DNA of 64,000 bases from Bradyrhizobium canariense (GCF_900105125.1 NZ_LT629750.1:434001-498000), one strand, 5' to 3'. Numbered from the stretch's first letter, positions 1-8,632 are shown. Numbers and translations: made by a program. Notes: generated by a model not told the origin, from the letters alone.

Positions 1-421
1 AGAAGCCGATTACCGACAGACCCATTACGAAGCGATCGATCCAGGTGCCGTGCTTCCAGGCCGCGATCACGCCAAGGGGCACCGCGACCACGATACTGAG
101 GATGATGGTCGACAACGCAATGCTGAGCGAAGGCTCGACGCGCTGGCCAATCAGCTTCAGGACCGGGACATTCGAAATCAGGGAAACACCGAGATCGCCG
201 TGCAGAAGCTTGCCGACCCAGGTGACGAACTGGATGTAGAGCGGTTCGTTCAATCCGAGTGAGGTGCGGATGCGTTCGAGCTGCGCCGGCGTCGCGTTGT
301 CGCCGGCGAGAATAGCGGCGGGATCGCCCGGGGTGATGCGGAGCAAGAGGAACACAAACAATGCCACCACGCCCATCACGGGAATGGCGGCCAGCACACG
401 ACGAAGCAGATATCCGAGCAT
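1..421 (-). CDS. Peptide ABC transporter permease, DppB/OppB type (partial)
   Basis: The first 140 residues of an inner-membrane permease are visible; the C-terminus lies beyond the left edge. After the start come a basic LRR stretch and a membrane segment at about residues 9-29, then the TPGDPA sequence usual in DppB/OppB proteins and a second membrane segment near residues 105-125. With a partner permease and ATPases it would move peptides through the inner membrane. The binding protein at 2066 on the other strand and the M20 peptidase upstream fit a peptide-uptake locus. Family call is firm; substrate is unknown. Confidence 0.9.
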   Translation of the reverse strand, partial: MLGYLLRRVLAAIPVMGVVALFVFLLLRITPGDPAAILAGDNATPAQLERIRTSLGLNEPLYIQFVTWVGKLLHGDLGVSLISNVPVLKLIGQRVEPSLSIALSTIILSIVVAVPLGVIAAWKHGTWIDRFVMGLSVIGF

Positions 422-540
422 CGTTACCCATCACACAATGCGGCAACCCGTGATTTGGTTTGCGCAGACCAAGGTTCCCCACAGCAGCGTATCAGGTCAG
501 CAAATCCTGTGCCATTAGTCGCCGCGAGGACTTCAAATCT

Positions 541-630
541 CGTGATGCCCGGCCTTGTGCCGGGCATCCACGTCTTTGTTGCCCGGAACATGAAAGACGT
601 GGATGGTCGGGACGGAGCCCGGCCATGACG
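541..630. repeat. Intergenic palindromic repeat (nested hairpins)
   Basis: Two perfect stems lie side by side: ATGCCCGGC/GCCGGGCAT at 545-567 (9 bp, 5-base loop) and CCACGTCTTT/AAAGACGTGG at 568-602 (10 bp). The ends CGTGATG and CATGACG are also nearly complementary. It sits between the M20 peptidase stop and the permease start. From memory, similar GCCCGGC/CCACGTC elements are scattered between genes in Bradyrhizobium genomes; the copy number here is not known. Confidence 0.75.
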
Positions 631-654
631 AACGTTTGCTCGCTTCGTTGCGTT

Positions 655-1785
655 TTACTCCAGTGTCGCCAACAGACCCGCCATCAGACGGCCGCGTTCG
701 GCAAGACTGTCGACTTCGATGTGTTCGTTGAGCGTATGCGCATCGGCGCCGCGAACGCCGAGACCGTCGAGCGTCGGGATCCCCATCGCGCCGGTGAAAT
801 TGCCATCGGAGCCGCCGCCGGCGCTGCCGTGGGGAAGCTCGACGCCCAATTGACTGGCGACGCCGCGCGCTTTTTCGTACAGCGCCATGGTGCCCGCGGC
901 GGGCTCCCACACTGGCCGGGTAACGCCGCGCGTCACCTTGAACGTGACGTCATGAGAGGTTCCGGAAAGCGCCAGCATCCGCTCCACGCCGCGATCGAGA
1001 TCGGCCTGGCGTTTTGCCATGCTCAGCGCTTCGCCCGTGCATGTTGTGGCAACGCAGTTGACCCATTGGCCGCCATGCACGATGCCGACGCTGAAGGTGC
1101 AGTCATCCGAGGTCATCCCGTCGATGGCGATGATCTGGCGCGCCATCTCGCGGATCGCCGAGCGGCCTGAGGATAGCGTGGCGCCGGCATGGCTCGGTTT
1201 GCCTGTCGCTTCGAGGTTGAAGCGCGCGATGGCGTAACGCCCGGTGACGACGCCGTTGTTGGGCCGGCCCGGCTCGGGCACCAGCACATATTTGTTGCGC
1301 GCGGCCTCCGCCTCGATGATGTCGCGGGTCGACGGCGTGCCGACCTCTTCATCCGGGGTGAACATCACCGTGATCGGCAGCGGCGTCGTGAATGCGGCGC
1401 GCGCCAATTGCCGGATCGCTTCCAGCGCCAGGTAGCTGCCGCCCTTCATGTCGAAGATGCCGGGGCCGAAACATTTGTTGCCCTCGCGACGAAACGGCAG
1501 TTTCTCCAGCGTGCCGACCGGATGAACGGTGTCGAAATGCCCGGCGATCAGAATCCCGGGTTCGCCTTGCCGGGGATGCGGAAAGCGGGCGCGGACGACG
1601 TCGCCAAAGCCTTGCCGTCCGGCGATGCGTTCGATTGACGCACCCATGATCGCCATGTCGCGCGCCGCGATGTCGAGCATGCGGTTGACGGCGCTCTTAT
1701 CCCAGGTTGGGCTTTCGCACTCCACCCAGTTGCGCAAGCCCTGCAGCATGGTTTCGGAATCGAATGGAAGGTTGGCGGGGTTCAT
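655..1785 (-). CDS. M20 family metallopeptidase (carboxypeptidase G2-like)
   Basis: A 376-residue zinc-dependent amidohydrolase/peptidase. The M20 metal site is readable: H83 in GHFDTVHP, D112 in FDMKGG, the E146-E147 pair in TPDEEVGT (general base and ligand), E171 in EPGRPN, and a late histidine in DAHTLNEH. No signal peptide is seen, so it is probably cytoplasmic. Lying just upstream of the permease and divergent from the peptide-binding protein, it may cleave imported peptides or N-acyl amino acids. M20 membership is secure; the substrate is not readable from sequence. Confidence 0.9.
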   Translation of the reverse strand: MNPANLPFDSETMLQGLRNWVECESPTWDKSAVNRMLDIAARDMAIMGASIERIAGRQGFGDVVRARFPHPRQGEPGILIAGHFDTVHPVGTLEKLPFRREGNKCFGPGIFDMKGGSYLALEAIRQLARAAFTTPLPITVMFTPDEEVGTPSTRDIIEAEAARNKYVLVPEPGRPNNGVVTGRYAIARFNLEATGKPSHAGATLSSGRSAIREMARQIIAIDGMTSDDCTFSVGIVHGGQWVNCVATTCTGEALSMAKRQADLDRGVERMLALSGTSHDVTFKVTRGVTRPVWEPAAGTMALYEKARGVASQLGVELPHGSAGGGSDGNFTGAMGIPTLDGLGVRGADAHTLNEHIEVDSLAERGRLMAGLLATLE

Positions 1786-2065
1786 GGGAATCTCTTCAGG
1801 TTTTCGAACGGGACGTTTTGGTTATGCGGATGCATCGTCGAGACGTCTACGAGAATGATCGGCGATGAATTTGTAAAGTGAAACATCGATAAGGCGTCGG
1901 CGCGATTTGCTGGTGCTGCGATAAATCAAAACCCGATTGACGCGCGGCGTGCTTGGTGCAAGTCTCAAATGTCCTTTTTTTACAGCGTGTTACTGCGCCT
2001 AAATAACGGACCATCTGCATAACTAATGATCGGCGTTTGACCAGTTTCACGTCAGGAGAGATCGA

Positions 2066-3664
2066 ATGTTCCATATCTCGCGTTGGAAGCGTGCCGCGAT
2101 AGCGTCGGCGATCGCGCTCTCGGCTGCGCTGGCAACACCGTCGCTGGCCGCCACCACCAAGACGATTACGGCCGTGATGCATTCCGATCTGCGCTTTCTC
2201 GATCCGATCATCACCACCGCCTACATCCAGCGCGATTATGGCTACATGGTCTATGACACGCTGCTGGCGATGGATTCCAATTTCAAGATCCAGCCGCAGA
2301 TGGCGGACTGGAAGGTCTCCGACGACAAGCTCACCTACACCTTCACGCTGCGCGACGGCTTGAAATGGCATGACGGCGCGCCGGTCACGGCGGAAGACTG
2401 CGTGGCCTCGCTGAAGCGCTGGGGCAAGCGCGACGGCATGGGCCAGAAACTGATGGATTTCACCGCGAGCCTCGAGGCCACCGACGCCAAGACCATCACG
2501 CTGAAATTAAAGGAGCCCTACGGCCTGGTGCTGGAGTCGATCGGAAAACCTTCATCGGTGGTGCCCTTCATGATGCCGAAGCGCGTCGCGGAGACGCCGG
2601 CGGACAAGCCGATCACCGAGCAGATCGGCTCGGGTCCGTTCAAATTCGTGAAAGAGGAATTCCAGCCCGGCGTGAAGGCGGTGTTCGTGAAGAATACCGA
2701 CTACGTGCCGCGCAAGGAGCCGCCGAGCTGGACCTCCGGCGGCAAGGTGGTCAAGGTCGATCGCGTCGAGTGGATCACGATGGCGGACGCACAGACCGCG
2801 GTGAACGCACTTCAATCCGGCGATATCGATTTTATGGAGGCTCCGTCGTTCGACCTCCTGCCGGTATTGGCAGCTAATCCGGATTTGAAGATCGACGTGC
2901 TGAACAAGCTCGGATTCCAGACGCTCGGCCGGATGAACTTCATCCATCCGCCGTTCGACAACGTCAAGGTACGCCGCGCCGCGTTCATGGCGATGAACCA
3001 GAAGAACGTGCTGGATGCCTTGGTCGGCAACCCCGACTATTACAAGATTTGCGGCGCGGTCTTCGTTTGCGGCACGCCGCTGGCGTCGGATGTCGGTGCG
3101 GAATCGCTTACCAAGGGCGACGGCATGGCGGAAGCGAAAAAGCTTCTCGCCGAGTCCGGCTATGACGGCACGCCTGTCGTGGTCATGGCGCCGGGCGATG
3201 TCGTCACGCTGAAGGCGCAGCCGATTGTCGCCGCGCAATTGCTGCGAGAGGCCGGCTTCAAGGTGGATTTGCAGGCGACCGATTGGCAGACCGTGGTTTC
3301 GCGCCGCGCCAGCCAGAAGCCCGACAGCGAGGGCGGCTGGGATATGTTTTTCACCAACTGGGTTGGCGCCGACGTCCTAAATCCCGTTGTCAACGCATCG
3401 GTCAGCGGCAGGGGCAAAAATGGCGGCTGGTTCGGATGGGCCGATGATCCCAAACTGGAAGCGATGCGCGATGCGTTTGCGCGCGCCGGTTCGCCCGAGG
3501 AGCAGAAGAAGATTGCGGCCGACATCCAGAAGGAAGTCTACGACCAGGTGATCTATGTTCCGCTCGGGCAATATCTGGCGCCGAGCGTGTGGCGGAAGTC
3601 GCTCACCGGTGTGCTCGACGGCCCGGCAACGCCGATCTTCTGGAATATCGACAAGTCTGAGTAG
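2066..3664 (+). CDS. Family 5 peptide ABC transporter substrate-binding protein
   Basis: A 532-residue periplasmic binding protein. The N-terminus is a typical signal peptide (basic WKR, hydrophobic core, cleavage near SLAA, about residue 28). The mature part has family 5 features: LDPI near the start, the FTLRDGLKWHDGAPVTAEDC segment, and IGSGPFKF. An AGGAG-type ribosome site precedes the ATG. It is transcribed away from the M20 peptidase and permease, so the 280 bp between 1786 and 2065 should hold both promoters. Peptides are the likeliest ligand; opines or glutathione are possible. Confidence 0.92.
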   Translation: MFHISRWKRAAIASAIALSAALATPSLAATTKTITAVMHSDLRFLDPIITTAYIQRDYGYMVYDTLLAMDSNFKIQPQMADWKVSDDKLTYTFTLRDGLKWHDGAPVTAEDCVASLKRWGKRDGMGQKLMDFTASLEATDAKTITLKLKEPYGLVLESIGKPSSVVPFMMPKRVAETPADKPITEQIGSGPFKFVKEEFQPGVKAVFVKNTDYVPRKEPPSWTSGGKVVKVDRVEWITMADAQTAVNALQSGDIDFMEAPSFDLLPVLAANPDLKIDVLNKLGFQTLGRMNFIHPPFDNVKVRRAAFMAMNQKNVLDALVGNPDYYKICGAVFVCGTPLASDVGAESLTKGDGMAEAKKLLAESGYDGTPVVVMAPGDVVTLKAQPIVAAQLLREAGFKVDLQATDWQTVVSRRASQKPDSEGGWDMFFTNWVGADVLNPVVNASVSGRGKNGGWFGWADDPKLEAMRDAFARAGSPEEQKKIAADIQKEVYDQVIYVPLGQYLAPSVWRKSLTGVLDGPATPIFWNIDKSE

Positions 3665-3730
3665 GCAAGTCGTAGAGGCACGCGGTTGCTTCTAACGCGC
3701 GATCAGCAATGGTTGTCGCGGATCAATTCC

Positions 3731-3763
3731 GGCCCGTCGTTGAAAAGCGGCGGGCCGCTTTTC
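3731..3763 (+). terminator. Probable terminator after the binding-protein gene
   Basis: GGCCCG at 3731-3736 pairs with CGGGCC at 3751-3756, followed by GCTTTTC. It lies 67 bp past the stop of the solute-binding protein gene. The remainder of 3665-3925 shows no convincing gene. Confidence 0.55.
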
Positions 3764-3925
3764 TGCGATGGCTTCGTCGTTGGGTGTAAATCGCTGCGCG
3801 GTTCGCGCTCATCGTTCGTGCGATGGTCCTGGGTGCTTTCGCCGGCCATGTGTCTTGCTCCATTTGCTGCAGGACAACATTTTCGAGGCCGCGAAGTTCC
3901 GGATCGTGTCCGCGGACGCAATCCG

Positions 3926-4786
3926 TCAGACCGGATAAGTTACAATATGATGCAGCAATAGGTCGTTGACGTGGTCAGGGGCCTGATCAGCCGCGAAATG
4001 GCCGACGCCGGGAAGAACTTCGAAGCGGTAGGGAGCCGCGACGAAATCTTCGGTTCCTTCAGCCGCAGCTCGCCCGACGGTGTCATCGGCGTCGCCCCAG
4101 ATGTAGAGCGTCGGCACGCGGATCGGGCCAAGCGGGCTGCGGATCGCGCCGCGGGCGCGATACCAGGCCAAGGCGGCCTCCATCGTCTCTTTGTTGCCGA
4201 TGACGGAAAGATGCTCTTCCATGGCGGCAGCCGGCACACCGGCGGCAGCCCACCGTTCGCGCAGCCATTTGGCATTTTCGGCAAGGACAACATCCGCAGC
4301 GTCGGGTTCGAGGAAGGCCTTGTGATGCCGTGATCGATGCGCCTGATCGCCGTCGGGCATTTGCAGTGCGCGATTGAAGGCGTTGGGATGCGGCCGCGAC
4401 AACACGGCAAGCGACGCCAGCCGCTGCGGATGGCGATCGGCGAGCGCCCAGGCGATGCTGCCGCCCCAATCGTGTCCGACCAGATGAAAGCGAGCTTCGC
4501 CATAGCCGCTTGCTGCGACGATCGCCATCGCATCGTCCATCATCCGCTCGATCTGATAATTTGAGGTATCGCTGACAGCCGGCCGCGCGCCCGGTGAATA
4601 GCCGCGCTGGCTCGGCGCCACCGCTCGGTAACCCGCACCCGCAAGCGCTGCCACCTGCGCGCGCCAGCAGTTCATGGATTCCGCAAAACCGTGCACCAGC
4701 AGTACGAGCGGCGCAGCCCGTTGGCCGCCCACGAGTGCGTCAAAGGAGAGGTGAGGGGCGATGGTGATTTTTTCGAGCTGAGACAT
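3926..4786 (-). CDS. Alpha/beta hydrolase, epoxide hydrolase-like
   Basis: A 286-residue cytoplasmic hydrolase. VHGF forms the oxyanion-hole region and GHDWGG carries an aspartate nucleophile (D106) where esterases have serine; this is the epoxide hydrolase/haloalkane dehalogenase signature. The C-terminal GVGHFAADQ supplies the catalytic histidine, and D in WGDADDTVG is a candidate acid. It is divergent from the arsR-like gene, sharing a 164-bp promoter region. Substrate unknown. Fluoroacetate dehalogenase-type activity is also possible for this motif. Confidence 0.88.
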   Translation of the reverse strand: MSQLEKITIAPHLSFDALVGGQRAAPLVLLVHGFAESMNCWRAQVAALAGAGYRAVAPSQRGYSPGARPAVSDTSNYQIERMMDDAMAIVAASGYGEARFHLVGHDWGGSIAWALADRHPQRLASLAVLSRPHPNAFNRALQMPDGDQAHRSRHHKAFLEPDAADVVLAENAKWLRERWAAAGVPAAAMEEHLSVIGNKETMEAALAWYRARGAIRSPLGPIRVPTLYIWGDADDTVGRAAAEGTEDFVAAPYRFEVLPGVGHFAADQAPDHVNDLLLHHIVTYPV

Positions 4787-4926
4787 TCGTCATTCCGATG
4801 CGAGCAGCTTCTGCGTGCCACGGATGCGAGATGGTCCGACTCGAACCCAGGCAGCTTCGCATTGAGCGGGGTTAAGGCCTGCATGTCCACCCGCTCCACA
4901 AACTGGAGCGCCACCTTGACAGATGT

Positions 4927-4942
4927 GTAAGCTATAGCTTAC
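4927..4942. promoter_or_regulatory. 16-bp perfect palindrome, likely ArsR operator
   Basis: GTAAGCTATAGCTTAC is its own reverse complement and ends 8 bases before the ATG of the ArsR-type gene. A further half-site, GGCTTAC, lies at 4953-4959 inside the start of the gene. ArsR-family repressors normally bind such palindromes over their own promoter, so autoregulation is inferred. Confidence 0.7.
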
Positions 4943-4950
4943 CGTTAGTC

Positions 4951-5271
4951 ATGGCTTACGGAAATGCATTGGCTGTTCTGGCGGATCCGACGCGGCGAGA
5001 GGTGTTCGAGCGCCTGCGTGCCGGGCCGCGTCCTGTGAACGCGCTTGCCGCCGGGCTGCCGGTGTCGCGACCAGCGGTGTCGCAACATCTGAAAGTGTTG
5101 AAGGACGCAGGCCTCGTCGAGGAACGCAGCGAAGGCGTGCGGCGGATCTATTCGCTGCGGCCTGAGGGCCTGGTGGAATTGCGGGGCTGGCTGGACAGTT
5201 TTTGGGGCGATGCGCTGGAAGCTTTCGCACTGGAAGCGGAGGGGTCTCACCAGAATAGAGGGAGTAAATGA
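4951..5271 (+). CDS. ArsR/SmtB-family transcriptional regulator
   Basis: A 106-residue winged-helix repressor. The opening LADPTRREVFERLRAGPRPVN and the recognition-helix region SRPAVSQHLKVLKDAGLVEER are diagnostic of the family. No cysteine metal site (such as ELCVCDL) is present, so it is not an arsenic sensor; it matches the subgroup paired with SRPBCC proteins. Its stop is immediately followed by the ATG of the next gene (TGAATG), which implies translational coupling. The palindrome at 4927 is the likely operator. Confidence 0.92.
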   Translation: MAYGNALAVLADPTRREVFERLRAGPRPVNALAAGLPVSRPAVSQHLKVLKDAGLVEERSEGVRRIYSLRPEGLVELRGWLDSFWGDALEAFALEAEGSHQNRGSK

Positions 5272-5754
5272 ATGAACGACGTGGCTGTCATCGCGCCCGT
5301 GCGCAAAACCGTTCGCGTCAGGGCGCCGGTCGCGCATTCGTTCGAGGTCTTCACCAGCGGGCTGACGCGCTGGTGGCCGTACGATCACGGTATCGGCAAG
5401 AAGCCGATTGCGAAGGTGCTGATGGAGCCGCGTCTGGGTGGACGCTGGCTTGAAATTTCGGAAGACGGCACGGAAACCGTTGCGGCGACGATTACGCTTT
5501 GGGAGCCGCCGCACCGTTTTGTCATGCTCTGGCAGATCAATGCGCAATGGAAGCCGGATCAGGCGATGAGATCGGAAGTCGACATACGCTTCACGGCCGA
5601 CGGACCGGACGCGACGCTTGTCGAACTGTTGCACCACAAATTCGAGACCATGGGCGCGGAGGCGGGCGTGTCGATGCGCAGGGATGTTGATGGCGGCTGG
5701 CCGGGCCTCATCGAACGCTTTGTCCGCGAAGCTGAGCGGAACGCGGCCGCATAG
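5272..5754 (+). CDS. SRPBCC (AHSA1-like) domain protein
   Basis: A 160-residue START/AHSA1-fold protein with a hydrophobic ligand cavity. Typical features are VRAPVAHSFEVFT near the N-terminus, LTRWWP, the GGRWLEI strand and WEPPHRFVMLW. It is co-transcribed with the ArsR-type regulator with no gap. In many bacteria this pair responds to small molecules, but the ligand is unknown. The call to fold and pairing is secure; any biochemical role is open. Confidence 0.88.
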   Translation: MNDVAVIAPVRKTVRVRAPVAHSFEVFTSGLTRWWPYDHGIGKKPIAKVLMEPRLGGRWLEISEDGTETVAATITLWEPPHRFVMLWQINAQWKPDQAMRSEVDIRFTADGPDATLVELLHHKFETMGAEAGVSMRRDVDGGWPGLIERFVREAERNAAA

Positions 5755-5790
5755 ACGTGGGAGCGCATGGCCGAAATGGCCAAGGCGGCA

Positions 5791-5823
5791 AAAAAAGGCG
5801 GCCTGACAAAAAAGGCGGCCTGA
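5791..5823. repeat. Two-copy direct repeat, 16 bp, inside a possible micro-ORF
   Basis: AAAAAAGGCGGCCTGA occurs at 5791-5806 and 5808-5823. The repeat lies in an 18-codon reading frame from ATG 5767 to TGA 5823 that would encode a Lys/Ala/Gly-rich peptide just after the SRPBCC gene. Nothing else supports translation. Confidence 0.6.
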
Positions 5824-5847
5824 GCAAACGATCGCTCCGGCTGCGAG

Positions 5848-6273
5848 CTACGGCAATTTGGGCGGGGGGTGAGGAGCGAAATGGCTCCATTGCCGGACCG
5901 GCTGCTTGGCAAATCTTCGTTTGCCGGTCATCGCGGTTACCAAAAGCGGCTGGCCTTGAACGCGGATGAGTGTCGCATGAAATGGCAGTTCCGGCGCTTG
6001 CAAAGCTATGCCGGAACACGAAGCGGTCGTTCCGTTTGATTGTCCCGTAAGCTTTAATTCCACCTCGTCGATACCGAACAGGGTGGGCTGTCCGGCAGTG
6101 TGCCTTTTGGTGGACAAGGTTGCCGTAAAGCGATCTTCGTTGACTTCGTACCAGCCGGAATAAGTCAGCACGCTGTCGCCGCCGGCTATCTTGCCTTTGG
6201 CAAGAACGATGATGCCGGTGCCTTCGCCCCGGGGGGTTCTATACCACGCAGCATATTCGCCGTCTCTGAGCAT
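5848..6273 (-). CDS. GrlR-like small protein
   Basis: A 141-residue protein opening with MLRDGEYAAWYRTPRGEGTG and continuing with GGDSVLTYSGWYEV and GIDEVELKLTG. This layout, a short beta-rich lipocalin-like domain, is that of proteins annotated in Bradyrhizobium as GrlR-type (named after the negative regulator of a type III secretion locus in enteric bacteria). No type III secretion gene is nearby, so the regulatory role is unproven here. The last about 25 residues (GKRRFAKQPVRQW onward) look unlike the core domain and may be a lineage-specific tail. Confidence 0.75.
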   Translation of the reverse strand: MLRDGEYAAWYRTPRGEGTGIIVLAKGKIAGGDSVLTYSGWYEVNEDRFTATLSTKRHTAGQPTLFGIDEVELKLTGQSNGTTASCSGIALQAPELPFHATLIRVQGQPLLVTAMTGKRRFAKQPVRQWSHFAPHPPPKLP

Positions 6274-6429
6274 GGAACACCCCTCGCATGGAAAGAACTA
6301 ACAAATGGTGCGAGCATCGTCAGAAATACAGCTAGCGGTTGCGGAGAGGTTAACGGTTTGTGAAAACCAGTTTCAGCCTTTGATTGGTTTTGTCCGCGCG
6401 CTCCCCGATGTTCTCTTGCGCGTCACTCC

Positions 6430-6516
6430 TGGTGCGGGCGGTGGGACTCGAACCCACACGACGTTGCCATCGAGGGATTTTAAGTCCCTTGCGTCTACCA
6501 GTTCCGCCACGTCCGC
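6430..6516 (-). tRNA. tRNA-Leu(UAA)
   Basis: On the minus strand a complete 87-nt tRNA reads from 6516 to 6430, including an encoded CCA. The anticodon arm is AGGGA-CTTAAAA-TCCCT, giving anticodon UAA; the T arm is GTGGG-TTCGAGT-CCCAC; a long variable arm is present, as expected for leucine. The acceptor stem GCGGACG/CGCCCGC has one A-C mismatch at pair 5-68. Confidence 0.95.
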
Positions 6517-6686
6517 TTTGGCCACGAGATCAGAGACTTAGCGCGTTTCCTTAGCTGCAGGAAATGGGCTAGCCTTGCCTGAGGCACTCCTTTCCACAGT
6601 GCGGCGCGCGGTGCAAGGCAAAGCCTCAATGCCGACACCAGCGCCTGCTTTACGCAACCGCAAGATTGTCTATTTACCAAGGCCGC

Positions 6687-7151
6687 ATGAACACTCGCGC
6701 TTCTCACCACCAGCCGTCGCCCCGCGCCGCTACCGTCGCGGCGCTATTCCTGCTCGGCATCGGGCTTGCCGGCTGTGCCAGTGTGAGCGACGTCGGCGAC
6801 AGCATGACCTTGGCGTTCGTCGACCCTGCCAGATACGACTTCTACGATTGCAAGCAATTGGAGTCCGAGCGCAAGAGCATCGCCAGCCACATTGAAGAAT
6901 TGAAGAAACAGATGGCTAAGGCCGATACCGGGGTCGCCGGCCCCGTGGTGGCAGAACTCGCCTATCGCAACGACTACATTGCGAATCTCGGTCAGGCCAA
7001 ACTGGCCGATCAGGCCTGGCGGCGCAACAATTGTCATGACTCGCCGCCGCCTGCGCCTGGCACCGCGTCGGCGGCACCAGCTCCCGTACCACCGCCTGCG
7101 AAACACAAAGGCGCGCGTTCACCTGCGCGGTCCGGCGACGCCGTCAATTGA
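6687..7151 (+). CDS. Putative lipoprotein
   Basis: A 154-residue protein, using the ATG at 6687 (MNTRASHH) rather than the upstream ATG at 6666 because the signal peptide follows directly. A hydrophobic segment ends in the lipobox LAGC, so the cysteine should be acylated and the protein membrane-anchored. The mature part has a short helical region (CKQLESERKSIASHIEELKKQM) and a C-terminal proline/alanine-rich tail ending in basic residues. No domain of known function is recognised. It is a family seen in related genomes, from memory. Confidence 0.8.
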   Translation: MNTRASHHQPSPRAATVAALFLLGIGLAGCASVSDVGDSMTLAFVDPARYDFYDCKQLESERKSIASHIEELKKQMAKADTGVAGPVVAELAYRNDYIANLGQAKLADQAWRRNNCHDSPPPAPGTASAAPAPVPPPAKHKGARSPARSGDAVN

Positions 7152-7176
7152 TCTGCGGCAGCCAGCGCAGGTTTGC

Positions 7177-8379
7177 TTACGCACGCCAGTCGTAGATCCA
7201 GCTCTGTCGTGCGAGCATGCGTTGTGGGCCCATCGTCTTGATCGCAAGGTCGCGCGCATAGGCCGCCGGTCCCGTGAGGTGATAAATCCGTCCTGTCTGT
7301 CGCGCGAAGCGTTGCACACGCGCCACCCGCGGCTGGCGCAAGCGCGCATAACGCTGCATCGCCGCTGATATCGCAGGACCGCCCTCGTGTTGGGATTCAC
7401 CGAGGCATTTTGCCAATATGGCCGCGTCCTCGATCGCCATTCCCGCGCCTTGCGCCGCAAATGGCAGCATGGCGTGCGCGGCGTCGCCGAGTAATGCGAT
7501 CGCACCATTGGTCCATTCACCGCCGCCGGCGAGCGTGAACAGCGCCCATTTGCGCCATTCATCGACGGCGCCGATCAGCATCCGCGCGGTTGGCGGCCAT
7601 TGCGGGGACGCAAACGCGTTCTTGATTTCGGTCATATCGCCGGGCGCGCTCCAGCCCGGCCTGTTCCACGCTCCCGGCACGATGGCGACGACATTGATCC
7701 GCCGCGCGCCGGAGATCGGATAGGCGACCAGATGCGCGTTCGGACCCATCCATAATTGCACCCGTCGCGAGGTATGTTCGCGCGGCAATTGCGTAGCCTC
7801 GAGCGTGCCGCGCCAGGCGATCAACCCGGAGAATTGCGGCTGCGTCTGCGGAAACAAGTGACTGCGGACCGCGGACCAGATTCCATCAGCGCCGACCAGC
7901 GCCATCGCCACTTCCTGCTGGCGCGTCATGCCGCTGCGCTGGACCACGGTAAGTCCCTTGGTGTGGGGGACGGCGTCTTCAAACTGGCAGCCGAGCCGCA
8001 ATTCGATGTCGGGATTGTCGTTGACCTGGGCCTGCAGCGCGGCCTGCAGATCGGCGCGATGCACCACCCAATAGGGCGCCCCGGCGCGAGACGTGGCGGC
8101 TTCCCCGAGCGGCAGGCGCGCGATTTCGCAGCCGGCGCGTGCGCTCATGATACTGATCGCGTCCGGCGTGACGGCGCTGGCGGCAAGCCGTGACTGCAAG
8201 CCCAGCTCGATCAGCACGCGGCTGGCATTAGGCGAAAGTTGCAGGCCGGCGCCGGCTTCTTCGAGGCGTTCGGTTTTCTCGAGTATAACGACGCGAAAAC
8301 CTCGACCCGCCAGCGCCAGAGACGCGGTCAGTCCTCCGATCCCGGCTCCAACAACGAAAACAGTGCGTGAAGCGGCCAC
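7177..8379 (-). CDS. FAD-dependent monooxygenase (salicylate hydroxylase-like)
   Basis: A 400-residue group A flavoprotein hydroxylase. The Rossmann GAGIGG lies at about residues 11-16, the DG motif in GADGIWS near residue 165, and the third FAD motif in GDAAHAMLPFAAQG near residue 298. The usual reaction is NAD(P)H-dependent aromatic ring hydroxylation; salicylate or 6-hydroxynicotinate hydroxylases are the closest described types. It follows the zinc-finger gene by 7 bp on the same strand, so the two probably form one transcript. The substrate is not inferable. Confidence 0.9.
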   Translation of the reverse strand: MAASRTVFVVGAGIGGLTASLALAGRGFRVVILEKTERLEEAGAGLQLSPNASRVLIELGLQSRLAASAVTPDAISIMSARAGCEIARLPLGEAATSRAGAPYWVVHRADLQAALQAQVNDNPDIELRLGCQFEDAVPHTKGLTVVQRSGMTRQQEVAMALVGADGIWSAVRSHLFPQTQPQFSGLIAWRGTLEATQLPREHTSRRVQLWMGPNAHLVAYPISGARRINVVAIVPGAWNRPGWSAPGDMTEIKNAFASPQWPPTARMLIGAVDEWRKWALFTLAGGGEWTNGAIALLGDAAHAMLPFAAQGAGMAIEDAAILAKCLGESQHEGGPAISAAMQRYARLRQPRVARVQRFARQTGRIYHLTGPAAYARDLAIKTMGPQRMLARQSWIYDWRA

Positions 8380-8386
8380 CGGCCGC

Positions 8387-8632
8387 TCAGGCGACCTTGT
8401 CTTTCAGCACGCATTCGGGCGGGCGGGCCGCGCCGGGAGCGAGGTCGGCGGCATAACGATACAGGGTCGAGCAATATGGGCAGATGATCTCGTTGTCGTT
8501 GCCAAGGTCGAGGAAAACATGGGGATGGTCAAAAGGCGGATTGGCGCCAACGCACATGAACTCCTTCGATCCGATTTCAATCACCGAAACGCCGGCGTCA
8601 TTGTGAAAGTGCGGAACGACATGGTCGGACAT
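8387..8632 (-). CDS. Zinc-finger (zf-CHCC) small protein
   Basis: An 81-residue protein starting at MSDHVVPHFHND; the upstream start at 8653 would add seven residues. It has KEFMCVGANPPFDHPHVFLDLG and ICPYCSTLYR: one cysteine, a DHPH histidine and a CPYC pair, the CHCC zinc site found in the complex I accessory subunit NDUFS6 and its bacterial relatives. It is likely cytoplasmic. It lies in front of the monooxygenase with which it shares a transcript. Confidence 0.85.
   Translation of the reverse strand: MSDHVVPHFHNDAGVSVIEIGSKEFMCVGANPPFDHPHVFLDLGNDNEIICPYCSTLYRYAADLAPGAARPPECVLKDKVA

Noticed and set aside
3686..3961. 91-residue plus-strand frame after the solute-binding protein gene
   Set aside because: It runs through the terminator hairpin and into the end of the convergent gene, with no ribosome site or protein-like pattern.
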